From contig CAZIKB010000010.1 in assembly GCA_964539665.1 (NCBI GenBank), positions 1 through 64,000 on the forward strand: a stretch of DNA of 64,000 bases, given 5' to 3'. The stretch comes from CAZIKB01 sp964539665 (GTDB lineage Bacteria; Zhuqueibacterota; Zhuqueibacteria; Oceanimicrobiales; Oceanimicrobiaceae). Shown here one piece after another: positions 38,916 to 46,776 of the stretch (positions are counted from its first letter, which is position 1; every line of letters begins with the position of its first letter). The translations under genes were made by a program, and so were the position numbers. The notes beneath the pieces are model-generated. The model was not told the origin of the DNA and made no database searches. It was given only the letters and a program-made list of their open reading frames with translations.

Positions 38916-39372
38916 CTCCTTAAAAGTGAGTCCTTAGTAATGGCCATTTCCAATTGAGAGACTTGTTGACATAACCACGTTTAAACGGATTGAAATGGAT
39001 GTAATTAAAGCATCTGGATTGTTTATCATTAAAAAATATCATTTTATCCCGCCTTGGTACTGTTATCCTCTTCGTCCTAAAATAGCGCTGGTGGTGGTGA
39101 ATGGCAGATTTGTAGAAAAAATCCAGTAACTGGGAAATAACAATTGTGAAAGATAATTAATATTTTCTGTGATGTCAAGGGAAAAGTGAATTGGGATGGA
39201 AAAGCAAGATACCGAGAGCACGGAGTCACTCGGAGGTGGTGAATTGGGAAATAAGGGAATAACGATATATGGATCTAATGTCGGACAATAGTAAAAATCG
39301 TAAGCGATTAATCTTTTTCTTTTATGTTCAACAGTCCCTATAGTTGCAACAACATCTCCAATAGATAAATTG
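38916..39372. other. Intergenic stretch without a supported gene
   Basis: About 460 bases without a coding region I can support. It contains an 11-base direct repeat (GTGAATTGGGA near 39187 and 39239), a CCGAG/CTCGG hairpin near 39212-39233, and a weak hairpin AATCG/CGATT followed by a T-run near 39298-39324 on the plus strand with no plus-strand gene upstream. It may be gene remains. Confidence 0.4.
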
Positions 39373-39585
39373 TCAATTAAAATAATTTGAATAACAACAT
39401 TTTCTTACTTTCAGATAAACTGCCTGCCCGCAATCGGTACACGTAAATCCTGCTGGCAACTTGCAGACCGGCGTCATTCCGGCTATCCCATTGCACAGAA
39501 TACCGACCAGCGCTCTGAATTTTATGCATTTATTACAATTGTGAGCGATTATTTTTACTTCCTGGCCCGGCGGTTCAGGAACCAT
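39373..39585 (-). CDS. Possible small Cys-rich protein
   Basis: A 70-residue reading frame starting inside the last bases of the upstream methyltransferase gene (11-base overlap). It has seven cysteines, arranged as CNKC, C, C, CTDC and a C-terminal CC pair, suggesting a zinc-ribbon-like fold. No good ribosome site is visible, so it may be translated by coupling or not at all. Confidence 0.35.
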   Translation of the reverse strand: MVPEPPGQEVKIIAHNCNKCIKFRALVGILCNGIAGMTPVCKLPAGFTCTDCGQAVYLKVRKCCYSNYFN

Positions 39586-40168
39586 TCGATATGTTGGGTA
39601 CAAACCTCGGTACTTTGCGGCAATACTCTTCATATTCCTCACCAAAGCGTTCACGCAACTCTCTTTCCTCAAGAAAGACAACCAGGTAGAGCGCTGGTAT
39701 GCTTACAATAAACAGGATGTAGGATGCCAAAAAATTTGCAAAGAAGGCGTAGCCAAGTACTCCGATAATCGCTTCGACATAACGTGGATGTCGTATCCTG
39801 GCGTAGATGCCTTCATTAAGTAGTTTGCCGGGATAGCGTTGTTCCGAAATTTCGGGCAGCCCGGCCAGTATACCGAAAGTAAGATATTTTTTGCGTTTCA
39901 TGCCGATTGTTATGCCGCCGGCCATGCATAATACGGCTAATGCAATAAGGGGGTAGCTGGTGCCAAAGTCAGTAGCCAGTAAATGGTCGCGCCCTAGGAA
40001 CACACCCATCATCAGGATAGCTATCGGTACGCCAAGCAATCCGTAGGTCCAGCCCGGGCCGAGTTTACGCCAGAAACTGGCAAATGGATGAATAACAAAC
40101 CATAGGATGATTCCAGGAGGAATACTGATCAACACGATTAGTGCAATGAAATATCTAATAGAATCCAT
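39575..40168 (-). CDS. Isoprenylcysteine carboxyl methyltransferase-like membrane protein
   Basis: A 197-residue integral membrane protein with about five helices. The C-terminal half has the family's SAM-binding signature: YARIRHPRYVE, then EERELRERFGEEYEEYCRKV and VPRFVP. It belongs to the ICMT/PEMT group of membrane methyltransferases. Bacteria lack prenylated CaaX proteins, so the substrate is unknown, possibly a lipid or small lipophilic thiol. A ribosome site GAGGTG precedes the ATG. A small Cys-rich frame overlaps its end. Confidence 0.8.
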   Translation of the reverse strand: MDSIRYFIALIVLISIPPGIILWFVIHPFASFWRKLGPGWTYGLLGVPIAILMMGVFLGRDHLLATDFGTSYPLIALAVLCMAGGITIGMKRKKYLTFGILAGLPEISEQRYPGKLLNEGIYARIRHPRYVEAIIGVLGYAFFANFLASYILFIVSIPALYLVVFLEERELRERFGEEYEEYCRKVPRFVPNISNGS

Positions 40169-40394
40169 TGTAACACCTCAATTCGATACTAATTAACCAA
40201 TCACTTTTTATTAAGATTCGACGACTTCAACTCCACCGAGTTCAGTGAAGTGTCTGATTATATTTTTAATTTCAACTTGCGGCCACAGTTTAAAAACTCT
40301 TAAGCATAATTAATCGTGTGTGCCTGTAAATGGTTATTTCGTCTAAAACTGAATGTTAGATATAATTGACTACAACGGTGTTGGGCAACATAGT

Positions 40395-40952
40395 TTATGG
40401 CCTCTTTTTAATCCACTCGTCTTTAAGAATTGCATAAACCAAATCATCAACCCATTCGCCATTCATCATAATACTCTCTTTAAAATGAGCCTCTTTCCTG
40501 AAGCCTAATCGCTCAACCATTCTTATTGATTTTATATTTCTCGGGTCAATTGAGGTTACTATTCGTCGTTTATTTAACTCATTGATAAGGTAATTAATCG
40601 TTTCTTTCAAGGCTTCGGTTGCATATCCTTTCCCATGCTGATTTTTGCCTAATGTGCAGCCAATTTCAGCCTGGTACTTATCCGAATCTAAAAAATGAAT
40701 TCCCACGTCTCCAATCAATTCGTTATTTTCTTTCTTGATTATGACAAGTTGATACCAGGTGTCAAATATGTCTATTGTCGATGAAACTCTGTTTTTTATA
40801 AAATCACAAACGTCATTGATTGTTTTTGGGATCCAGCCTTGATATTGATTTATGATTGCATCCGAGCGATATTTAAAAATAGCTTCCGCATCATCCAATC
40901 TTATTGAACGTAATAATAATCTATCAGAATTAATTTCCAGGTTATTTGTCAT
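40395..40952 (-). CDS. GNAT acetyltransferase (RimJ/RimL type)
   Basis: A 185-residue N-acetyltransferase using acetyl-CoA. It shows the 'DRLLLRSIRLDDAEAIFKY' start of the family, 'NNELIGDVGIHF', the acetyl-CoA segment GCTLGKNQHGKGYATEA, and a C-terminal 'RMVERLGFRKEAHF' strand-helix. RimJ-like proteins acetylate protein N-termini or small amines; the target here is unknown. It is a single minus-strand gene with gaps on both sides. Immediately after its stop the minus strand reads TGCCCAAC, which resembles a cassette recombination box but has no visible matching partner. Confidence 0.88.
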   Translation of the reverse strand: MTNNLEINSDRLLLRSIRLDDAEAIFKYRSDAIINQYQGWIPKTINDVCDFIKNRVSSTIDIFDTWYQLVIIKKENNELIGDVGIHFLDSDKYQAEIGCTLGKNQHGKGYATEALKETINYLINELNKRRIVTSIDPRNIKSIRMVERLGFRKEAHFKESIMMNGEWVDDLVYAILKDEWIKKRP

Positions 40953-41010
40953 TATGTAAGGTCTTTACTCATACAGTGCCGCCGATTGTGATGTGGCGGA
41001 CCTTTGATAT

Positions 41011-41166
41011 TTAACGCAGTAACAACATTTTTTTCGTTTCCACAAAATCGCTTCCTAATTGCAATCTGTAGTAATAGATTCCACTTGAGAGATTGCTCGC
41101 GCTAAAATTAACGGTATTAAGCCTTGCAATCCAGTCCCGCATCCGAATGTAGGGTGGGAGATACTG
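41011..41166 (-). pseudogene. Orphan C-terminal tail of a type-IX-like secreted protein
   Basis: On the minus strand a 51-codon open stretch, preceded by an in-frame stop, ends in NLSSGIYYYRLQLGSDF, then ETKKMLLLR and a stop. That is the last third of a FlgD-Ig/type-IX sorting tail, without the NPFNP region or any passenger. It appears to be the remnant of a deleted secreted-protein gene between the GNAT gene and the ABC operon. Confidence 0.7.
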
Positions 41167-41310
41167 TTAATTCAGTAATCAGGCGGAATATAGCTATCCA
41201 CCTGCCGAAAGTCAAGAAAAATGCGGCTACTTTGTCATATAAGTTAATTGTCAATAATATCTATGAGGGAAGTATTGAAGTTTTCAGGTTAAAGTTGAAC
41301 TATTAAAGTT

Positions 41311-42372
41311 TTAGCCCGCCTGCTGTCTGGTTTTATGGGCTATTATTCCAACCATAACAAAAAAGACGGCCAGTATCCCCATTAAAATAAAAACATCCTG
41401 CTTAACAGTTGACCAGCTTCCGCCTTGCCGTGTTATTTCCATTATCGGATTAATAACATAGTAAGTAGGAAAAAACTTTCCTGTCCAGTCTGGAATTTGA
41501 GGAATGATATTAATCAGGCCGGGACCATAAAGGATTAATACAAAGCCTTTTTGCGCAGAATACAGGGATGCCGTGTCTTTCATAAATGCACCGAGCATTA
41601 AACCAAGACAGGAAGCCATTACGGCGCCAAGGAATAAAATTAATACTATTAAACCGAACTGTGCACTAAAAACCTGATTAAGTAAAAGTATTGATATCCC
41701 CATAACAACGCTCACGATTACCCCCATTAGTCCTTTAGACACAAAAACGTCACTTTGAGTTGCAGGAGTGGTAATGATAGCTCCAATGGTTCTTTTTAGT
41801 TTTTCATCCACCAAAGAAGTTGCAGGTATTGAAAATCCACCCATGAAAACAGCAAGAAGAACCATTAAAGGAAGAAGACGTTCTTTCAAGGGAATATTCT
41901 TATCCTGACCCAGAGCAACCGGCGTTATTTCCACGGGTGCATTTTTCCCGGATAGATGTCTAATCTGATATAAAAGGGCAGAGCCTGCCATCACCCTGTT
42001 TTTTAAAAGGCTTTCTCCCCAGACATAAGCTGTTAATTTTGTTGACTCGCCTTTTTTTATCATAGATTCAAAATTTACCGGCAAGACAATTCCTAAATCC
42101 TGTGTGCCGGTTGCAACGGCATCTTTTAATTCTATTTCTGATGAGTACTGCTTCAGGTTAATTGATTCCATGTTTATCAAAGATTCAACAATTTGTGAAT
42201 CGCCCTGGTCAATAATTCCAAGTTTGGGCTTACCGGAAAAAAGCGAGCTAAAACTCAAATTAACAATTAATGTGAATCCAAGAGGAGTAACTATTGAGAA
42301 TATAAAAAAGAAACTTTTTGAGTCATAAGTCAATTCTTTGGCTAATAATACACTGATTCTTCTAATACTCAT
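41311..42372 (-). CDS. ABC-2 type permease (second)
   Basis: A 353-residue ABC exporter membrane subunit of ABC-2/NatB type. One N-terminal helix (about 22-42) is followed by an extracytoplasmic domain (about 45-165), then five helices (about 175-345). The segment 'LVDEKLKRTIGAIITTPATQSDVFVSKGL' before the second helix block is the usual coupling region; here it reads LVDEKLKRTIGAII followed by TPATQSDVF. It overlaps the upstream permease by 11 bases. With it and the ATPase it should form a heterodimeric exporter. Substrate unknown; NatAB-like Na+ or drug export are possible. Confidence 0.85.
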   Translation of the reverse strand: MSIRRISVLLAKELTYDSKSFFFIFSIVTPLGFTLIVNLSFSSLFSGKPKLGIIDQGDSQIVESLINMESINLKQYSSEIELKDAVATGTQDLGIVLPVNFESMIKKGESTKLTAYVWGESLLKNRVMAGSALLYQIRHLSGKNAPVEITPVALGQDKNIPLKERLLPLMVLLAVFMGGFSIPATSLVDEKLKRTIGAIITTPATQSDVFVSKGLMGVIVSVVMGISILLLNQVFSAQFGLIVLILFLGAVMASCLGLMLGAFMKDTASLYSAQKGFVLILYGPGLINIIPQIPDWTGKFFPTYYVINPIMEITRQGGSWSTVKQDVFILMGILAVFFVMVGIIAHKTRQQAG

Positions 42373-43426
42373 TGACCTTCCTCTTCAAGGTGATAATTCC
42401 AAGGAACATGAAAACAATGTTAAATCCAATTAAGAACATAATATTGTTTAAATTGCCACTGAATCCAATATTAAAATTTACAGCACGGTGCAGCGTATCG
42501 ACAAGAAAATATGTCGGGATTACTTTAATCCAACCAGACACAGGACCAGGGAATATGACTGTAAAAGCCGGTACACAAAGTATAGCCATCAAAAGAGTTG
42601 CCCAGGCAATGACAGACATCAGGTCTTTAGAAATGGAAGCAATGAGAAATGCCAGTCCGGTTACCAGAATTGAACCTAATAACAATGTAATTATAATGAG
42701 TAAAATGTTTAGCGTCAGGCTGCTTGTTATTATCATTAGTATGACGGTTTGCGAAAAAGCTAATAACACCCCGGTAATCCCTTTGCCTACAAACAGATCA
42801 ATTACTTTCATTGGTGTTACCAGTAATGCCTGAATCGTGCCATTTTCCAATTCTGAAGTTATCAGGTTCGCAAGTCCCATTGTTTCAGCGAGCAATAGCA
42901 TAAACACCAATAATGGCAGCATACGGTCTCTTTGCGGAATCTGTTTACCTCCCATGTCCGGGCCAAGGACAATTTGCACATCATCAATATTTAATTTAAA
43001 ACCGCTCATTTCGTTTATCATTTCACTTATAATTATTGTGAACAATTCTTTTAGTTCATCTGATAAGTCTGATGAAAAATAAACAAAGATTTGGGTTTTT
43101 TCCCCTGATAGAATTGATTTCTCCATATCTTCAGGAATTGAAATTCCGATATGTAATTCTTTGGTAGTTATCGCTTGTTTCAATTCCTCTTCGGTTTTCA
43201 CATTTCGAATGCTCAATCCTTTGTTTTCTATATTTTGATTAAACATATTAAAAACCTGCGGAGCATATAAACCAATTTCTATGGTCTCATCAACTGTATT
43301 GGGCATCATAAGATAAAAAACAAGATAAATGACGATACCTACTATTGTCATATAACCAAAAGTTTTATCCTTGCAATAAAGCACAAAATCTTTGATGACA
43401 AGCGTTTTAATTATATGCCAGTTCAC
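42362..43426 (-). CDS. ABC-2 type permease (first)
   Basis: A 354-residue ABC exporter membrane subunit with the same plan as its neighbour: N-terminal helix (about 26-42), extracytoplasmic domain, then a block of five to six helices. The coupling segment reads LENGTIQALLVTPMKVIDLF. It overlaps the ATPase gene by four bases upstream and the second permease by 11 bases downstream. The two permeases are paralogous but clearly diverged, implying an obligate heterodimer. Confidence 0.85.
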   Translation of the reverse strand: MNWHIIKTLVIKDFVLYCKDKTFGYMTIVGIVIYLVFYLMMPNTVDETIEIGLYAPQVFNMFNQNIENKGLSIRNVKTEEELKQAITTKELHIGISIPEDMEKSILSGEKTQIFVYFSSDLSDELKELFTIIISEMINEMSGFKLNIDDVQIVLGPDMGGKQIPQRDRMLPLLVFMLLLAETMGLANLITSELENGTIQALLVTPMKVIDLFVGKGITGVLLAFSQTVILMIITSSLTLNILLIIITLLLGSILVTGLAFLIASISKDLMSVIAWATLLMAILCVPAFTVIFPGPVSGWIKVIPTYFLVDTLHRAVNFNIGFSGNLNNIMFLIGFNIVFMFLGIITLKRKVNEY

Positions 43427-44289
43427 CCTGTTAGCCCTCTGCCGGTAATCTGAATAAAGATATCTTCCAGACTCGCTTCTGCACTATGTATTGTTACAAC
43501 TTTCTCTTTATTAAAAAGTGTCTGGACATCATTTGCAGTATTTGCATCGTCCATGATGATTTCTCTGTCTGCAAGTTCACCGGCTGCTGATTCTATTTGC
43601 GCTATGAGTGCCCGCTTTCCGTATTTTTGTTTAAGGTTGTGCGGTGTATCAAGAGCGACTATTTCTCCTTCGTTGATAAATGCAACGCGGTCTGAAAGTT
43701 TATCTGCCTCTGCCATGTCGTGTGTGGTTAGAAATACAGTGGCGCCTTTTGCTCTTTCTTTGAGAATGACCTTGCGGATATTTTTAGCAGATGCCGGATC
43801 AAGGCCTTCAGTCGGTTCATCAAGAAATAGTATTTTGGGTCTATTCACAAGCGCCCTGGCCACCATCAGCCGTTGTTTCATTCCTTTTGAAAAAGTTACT
43901 ACCCGGTCTTTTTCTCTGCCCTTGAGGCCCACCCTTATCAGGAGCTCATCAGCATCAAATTTTTTAACAGCGAATAGCCTGGCAAAAAGTTTTAAATTTT
44001 CAAGGGCGCTCATTTGTTCATACAGGTTGGTTTTTTCAAAACAGATGCCAATTTGTGCTTGGACTTTACCGCTCTGTTTTGTAATATCCAGTCCAAGCAC
44101 CCTGATTTTTCCATTTTCAGGATTAAGCTGGCCGGTGAGCATTTTGATGGTTGTGGATTTACCAGCGCCATTGGGTCCCAGGAATCCAAAAATCTCGCCT
44201 TCTTTTACTTGAAAAGTAATGCCTTTTACGGCCTGTATATTACCATAGTTGAATTTTATATCCTCAACAATGATTGTGTCTGAATTCAT
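43423..44289 (-). CDS. ABC transporter ATP-binding protein
   Basis: A 288-residue cytoplasmic ATPase. The Walker A motif is GPNGAGKST, the Q-loop is near IGICFEKTN, the signature is FSKGMKQRL (a variant of LSGGQ as in ABC-2 exporters), Walker B is ILFLDEPTEGLDP, and the switch His is in LTTHDMAEA. A C-terminal extension of about 70 residues is typical of the DrrA/NatA family. It leads the exporter genes and overlaps the first permease by four bases. Confidence 0.93.
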   Translation of the reverse strand: MNSDTIIVEDIKFNYGNIQAVKGITFQVKEGEIFGFLGPNGAGKSTTIKMLTGQLNPENGKIRVLGLDITKQSGKVQAQIGICFEKTNLYEQMSALENLKLFARLFAVKKFDADELLIRVGLKGREKDRVVTFSKGMKQRLMVARALVNRPKILFLDEPTEGLDPASAKNIRKVILKERAKGATVFLTTHDMAEADKLSDRVAFINEGEIVALDTPHNLKQKYGKRALIAQIESAAGELADREIIMDDANTANDVQTLFNKEKVVTIHSAEASLEDIFIQITGRGLTG

Positions 44290-44401
44290 ATTCGCTCCTT
44301 TCTTTCATGCTACCCAAGGCTGAATTATTTACAAAGAAGGAATACGGCAAAATAATTATGGACAAAATGATTGTTTTTAATGTAAATTATTTTGTAGTCA
44401 T

Positions 44402-44698
44402 TCATCCTCTTAATGCCGTAATCAAACTTTCCATTTCATCCAGGTAAACGTTCAGTGCCTTTTTCCCTTTCAGGGTTATTGAAGCAGCGGTATAGGGCTT
44501 GTTATCTTTAAAGGTCTTTTTGATTTTGACATATCCCGCTGCTTGCAGTTTTTTCAATTGAATAGACAGATTTCCTGATGTGAATCCGAGTTTTTCCAGC
44601 AGTGTGTTAAAACTGCTCTCCTTATTGTCCGTGCTGGCCAGATGCGTCAGGATAAGCAGTCGGGCGCGCTCGTGGATGAGTCTGTCTAAATGGGGCAC
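44402..44698 (-). CDS. Winged-helix transcriptional regulator (HTH_34/MarR-like)
   Basis: A 98-residue single-domain DNA-binding protein. The winged helix is evident: LIHERARLLILTHLA, then FNTLLEKLGFTSGNLSIQLKKL (recognition helix, here in two parts FNTLLEKLGFTSGN and LSIQLKKL), and the wing 'GYVKIKKTFKDNKP'. A C-terminal helix probably dimerises. The start is GTG at 44698 with a strong GAGGAGG nine bases upstream; upstream codons belong to the preceding gene. It lies between that membrane gene and the ABC genes, and probably controls the operon through the palindrome at 45400-45430. Confidence 0.85.
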   Translation of the reverse strand: MPHLDRLIHERARLLILTHLASTDNKESSFNTLLEKLGFTSGNLSIQLKKLQAAGYVKIKKTFKDNKPYTAASITLKGKKALNVYLDEMESLITALRG

Positions 44699-44702
44699 CG
44701 GA

Positions 44703-45377
44703 TTAATCCTCCTCTTTTGATGCCGATGCAAGGAATCCTGAGAAGGAGAGAATGAGCATACCGCAGCCAAGGTTTATCGACAGGGCAATGGTGGCAGGGA
44801 TTGAACAGAAGATAATTGTACAAATCCCGGTAATAAGAAACCAGTATCCGATAATCAGAGAATATTTAATCTGGAGGATAACTCCGTAGGAAATACAAAT
44901 CAGCGCACAGCCGATGGAAATTGTTGGTATTATAAAATAGGGAATGTTGTGAGCAACAAAAAATACACTAAAAAAGACCACCAATAAAACAAGCGAAACG
45001 TAAATGTGGGCAATTTTGTTAGAATAGAACTCCTTAAACGCCCAGCCAAGTGTAAAGCCTCGGTTGATTTGCTGCGCAGAAGCCAAATACGCTCTTCCTT
45101 TCCATATCTGCATAACTATCGCACACACAGCGATGGCAGCATAAATTATATACCGCAGCGTGCCGGGGATGGAGTCAAAGCTTCCGTAATGCTGCATTAG
45201 AATAAAAATCAACAAAGAAAAACCAATGGTGCTGAGGCCGACCATCAGCAGGAACCAACGGAACGGAGCCAGGTTAAAAAGCTGCTGAAGTACCGGCCTG
45301 TTTCTATTGATGACCGTTTTAATAGAGGAGATGTCTTCAAGTAGTTTTTCAATTTGTTCATTATTTAGATTTTCCAT
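44703..45377 (-). CDS. Six-helix membrane protein, regulator partner
   Basis: A 224-residue protein with a cytoplasmic N-terminal helix (about 1-40) and six hydrophobic segments in three hairpins (about 45-70, 77-95, 125-145, 147-165, 170-190, 193-215). No known family is recognised with certainty; similar proteins are frequently found with HTH_34 regulators. It is the first gene of the operon and ends four bases before the regulator. A sensory role is inferred from context only. Confidence 0.65.
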   Translation of the reverse strand: MENLNNEQIEKLLEDISSIKTVINRNRPVLQQLFNLAPFRWFLLMVGLSTIGFSLLIFILMQHYGSFDSIPGTLRYIIYAAIAVCAIVMQIWKGRAYLASAQQINRGFTLGWAFKEFYSNKIAHIYVSLVLLVVFFSVFFVAHNIPYFIIPTISIGCALICISYGVILQIKYSLIIGYWFLITGICTIIFCSIPATIALSINLGCGMLILSFSGFLASASKEED

Positions 45378-45399
45378 TTTTTGAATCTCCTAAATATAG

Positions 45400-45442
45400 T
45401 AAAGTTGCTTATAATATAAAGTAGTTTACAATTAAAGTCAAG
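45400..45442 (-). promoter_or_regulatory. Promoter with overlapping operator-like palindrome
   Basis: On the minus strand TTGACT (45442-45437) and TATATT (45419-45414) are spaced by 17 bases. A 31-base interrupted palindrome, 45400-45430, has outer arms GTAAA/TTTAC and inner arms TTATA/TATAA around one base, and covers the -10 box and the likely start point. It probably binds the winged-helix regulator encoded just downstream, giving autoregulation. Confidence 0.6.
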
Positions 45443-45522
45443 AGATTTTTAAAATATACTGAAAACGAATTGAAGTCTAACGAGTTGTACTATCGGTTGG
45501 ATTTTGAATTATCAATTAATAT

Positions 45523-45771
45523 CTAAAAATTGTGATTTAAAACCTTTATTCCCGGGGTTAATTCTGCTGTCCATGATTGACCGTCTTTTTGAAACTAATG
45601 TGAATATTAGAATTTGCTGAAAAGAGCAGATAATCTCCATCTGGTGCGATATCATGGCTGGCTCCACTGAGTGATTCATTGTTATATGGCTCTGAGAGGT
45701 TTACCGGGATTTGATATTCACTACCTTTCCCTTTATCGGGTCGAAATATTTCCTGGAGAAATATGGTAACG
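45523..45771 (-). pseudogene. Decayed fragment of a PD40/TolB-like propeller protein
   Basis: On the minus strand the frame from 45771 down to a stop at 45558 encodes EIFRPDKGKGSEYQIPVNLS and then SHDIAPDGDYLLFS and IHISFKKT. This is the PD40 repeat pattern ('..IAPDG.YL.FS...DI..S.KK'). After one frameshift near 45575 the sequence continues SWTAELTPGIKVLNH, as expected after 'S.KK.DGSW'. No start, signal peptide or remaining blades are found. The region 45378-45883 holds no intact gene. Confidence 0.7.
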
Positions 45772-45883
45772 CTTTACCAAAAACCTGGCGTGAAAAGCCG
45801 TTATGAGTTTGTCCACTTTTATTTGAATTTATGAGGAGTTAGTAAGGCTTTGATATCAGGATTTATAACTGTTTTAACACTTA

Positions 45884-46330
45884 TTACCCACCTTCAAGAC
45901 GCTTGGCATCAAGTTTGTCTTTCTCTCTTCCTGTCGCTCGCTTGTTAATGATTAACTTGCGCTTAGAAATTAATGGTACTGTCAAATTTTCTATATCAAC
46001 AACATCTTTATCGATAAAAGCTTCTTCAAATGACAAACCATCTATATTATTGATAACATCGATTCGACGAGGGATAACACCTATTTGAAAAATTGTGCCG
46101 GGCTTACTAAAATCTTCAATGGTTACACTATCCATTGGTGCTCCAAATTCCACTAAGGCCTTATAGACTTTTTTCGCATTGTCAATATTTGGTCGAATAA
46201 AAATATCTAAATCAGCAGTAGCACGAGGAAATCCATGAGCTGCCATCGCGTATGCTCCAACCAATAAAAAATCAACTTTGTTTTCTAATAATATTGACAA
46301 CATTTCTTTGTAATCTTGATTTAACATCAT
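45884..46330 (-). CDS. Nucleotidyltransferase-fold protein (toxin/antitoxin-like or AbiEii-like)
   Basis: A 148-residue protein with the nucleotidyltransferase motif: FLLVGAYAMAAHGFPRATAD, with catalytic acids in TADLDIFI (DxD), and a third acid possibly in RRIDVI. It resembles DUF6036/MNT-type enzymes that transfer nucleotides to tRNA or to a partner toxin. The start codon lies 59 bases inside the upstream small gene in another frame, with GGAG five bases before ATG 46330. The pair is probably co-translated and functionally linked. Confidence 0.75.
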   Translation of the reverse strand: MMLNQDYKEMLSILLENKVDFLLVGAYAMAAHGFPRATADLDIFIRPNIDNAKKVYKALVEFGAPMDSVTIEDFSKPGTIFQIGVIPRRIDVINNIDGLSFEEAFIDKDVVDIENLTVPLISKRKLIINKRATGREKDKLDAKRLEGG

Positions 46331-46469
46331 ATTCTCCGGTTAAAGCATAGGTTTCTTCAGTCAATTCCCAAACAAAAGAAATACATTCATTCGATGGTAA
46401 ATTCACATATTCATCATCAGGAGGAATTTTATTTTTATAAATTGCAATTCGCTTTCTATTCATTTTCAT
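46272..46469 (-). CDS. Small partner protein overlapping the nucleotidyltransferase
   Basis: A 65-residue hydrophilic protein. Seen: IPPDDEYVNLPSNECISFVW, then ELTEETYALTGEYDVKSRLQ and a basic tail ending RKQS. I recognise this type of short protein as a frequent upstream neighbour of nucleotidyltransferase genes but know no function. Its last 59 bases overlap the next gene in a different frame, and both frames look coding. Either an antitoxin-like or a substrate-adaptor role is possible. Confidence 0.6.
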   Translation of the reverse strand: MKMNRKRIAIYKNKIPPDDEYVNLPSNECISFVWELTEETYALTGEYDVKSRLQRNVVNIIRKQS

Positions 46470-46776
46470 ATTAATTATTTTTCCAAATTGAATTTTGATA
46501 TACTTTTGCCACGCTTTTGAGATTGTAATTTTTGATCATACATGAGAACAAATGTCAATTATCAATGTACTAAACAAAATTAATAAACTTCAACCTTCAA
46601 GATTTGATTTAATATAATACGTCACAATATCAATAACAATAATATTATACATTTGATGCAAGATTTATTTTTGATAACCTAACATTCAAATTCGCTGCGA
46701 TTCATAATACAGGTTCTAAACAAGAGCGTAGAATTTGTAACGTCCCAAATATGGAATATATGCACTTGAATGCCAT
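46470..46776. other. AT-rich gap without a supported gene
   Basis: About 300 bases with no supported coding region. On the minus strand it contains GAATTTGAATGTTAGGTT (about 46677-46694), whose GTTAGGT fits the GTTRRRY box of integron recombination sites. I cannot find a convincing complementary arm. Confidence 0.3.

Noticed and set aside
41124..41306. Plus-strand 60-codon open frame next to the orphan tail
   Set aside because: No ribosome site and no recognisable family; overlaps the minus-strand tail remnant. More likely chance in gene debris.
46677..46694. GTTAGGT box upstream of the small partner gene as an attC site
   Set aside because: Only one box is found, about 200 bases from the next gene, with no paired arm.
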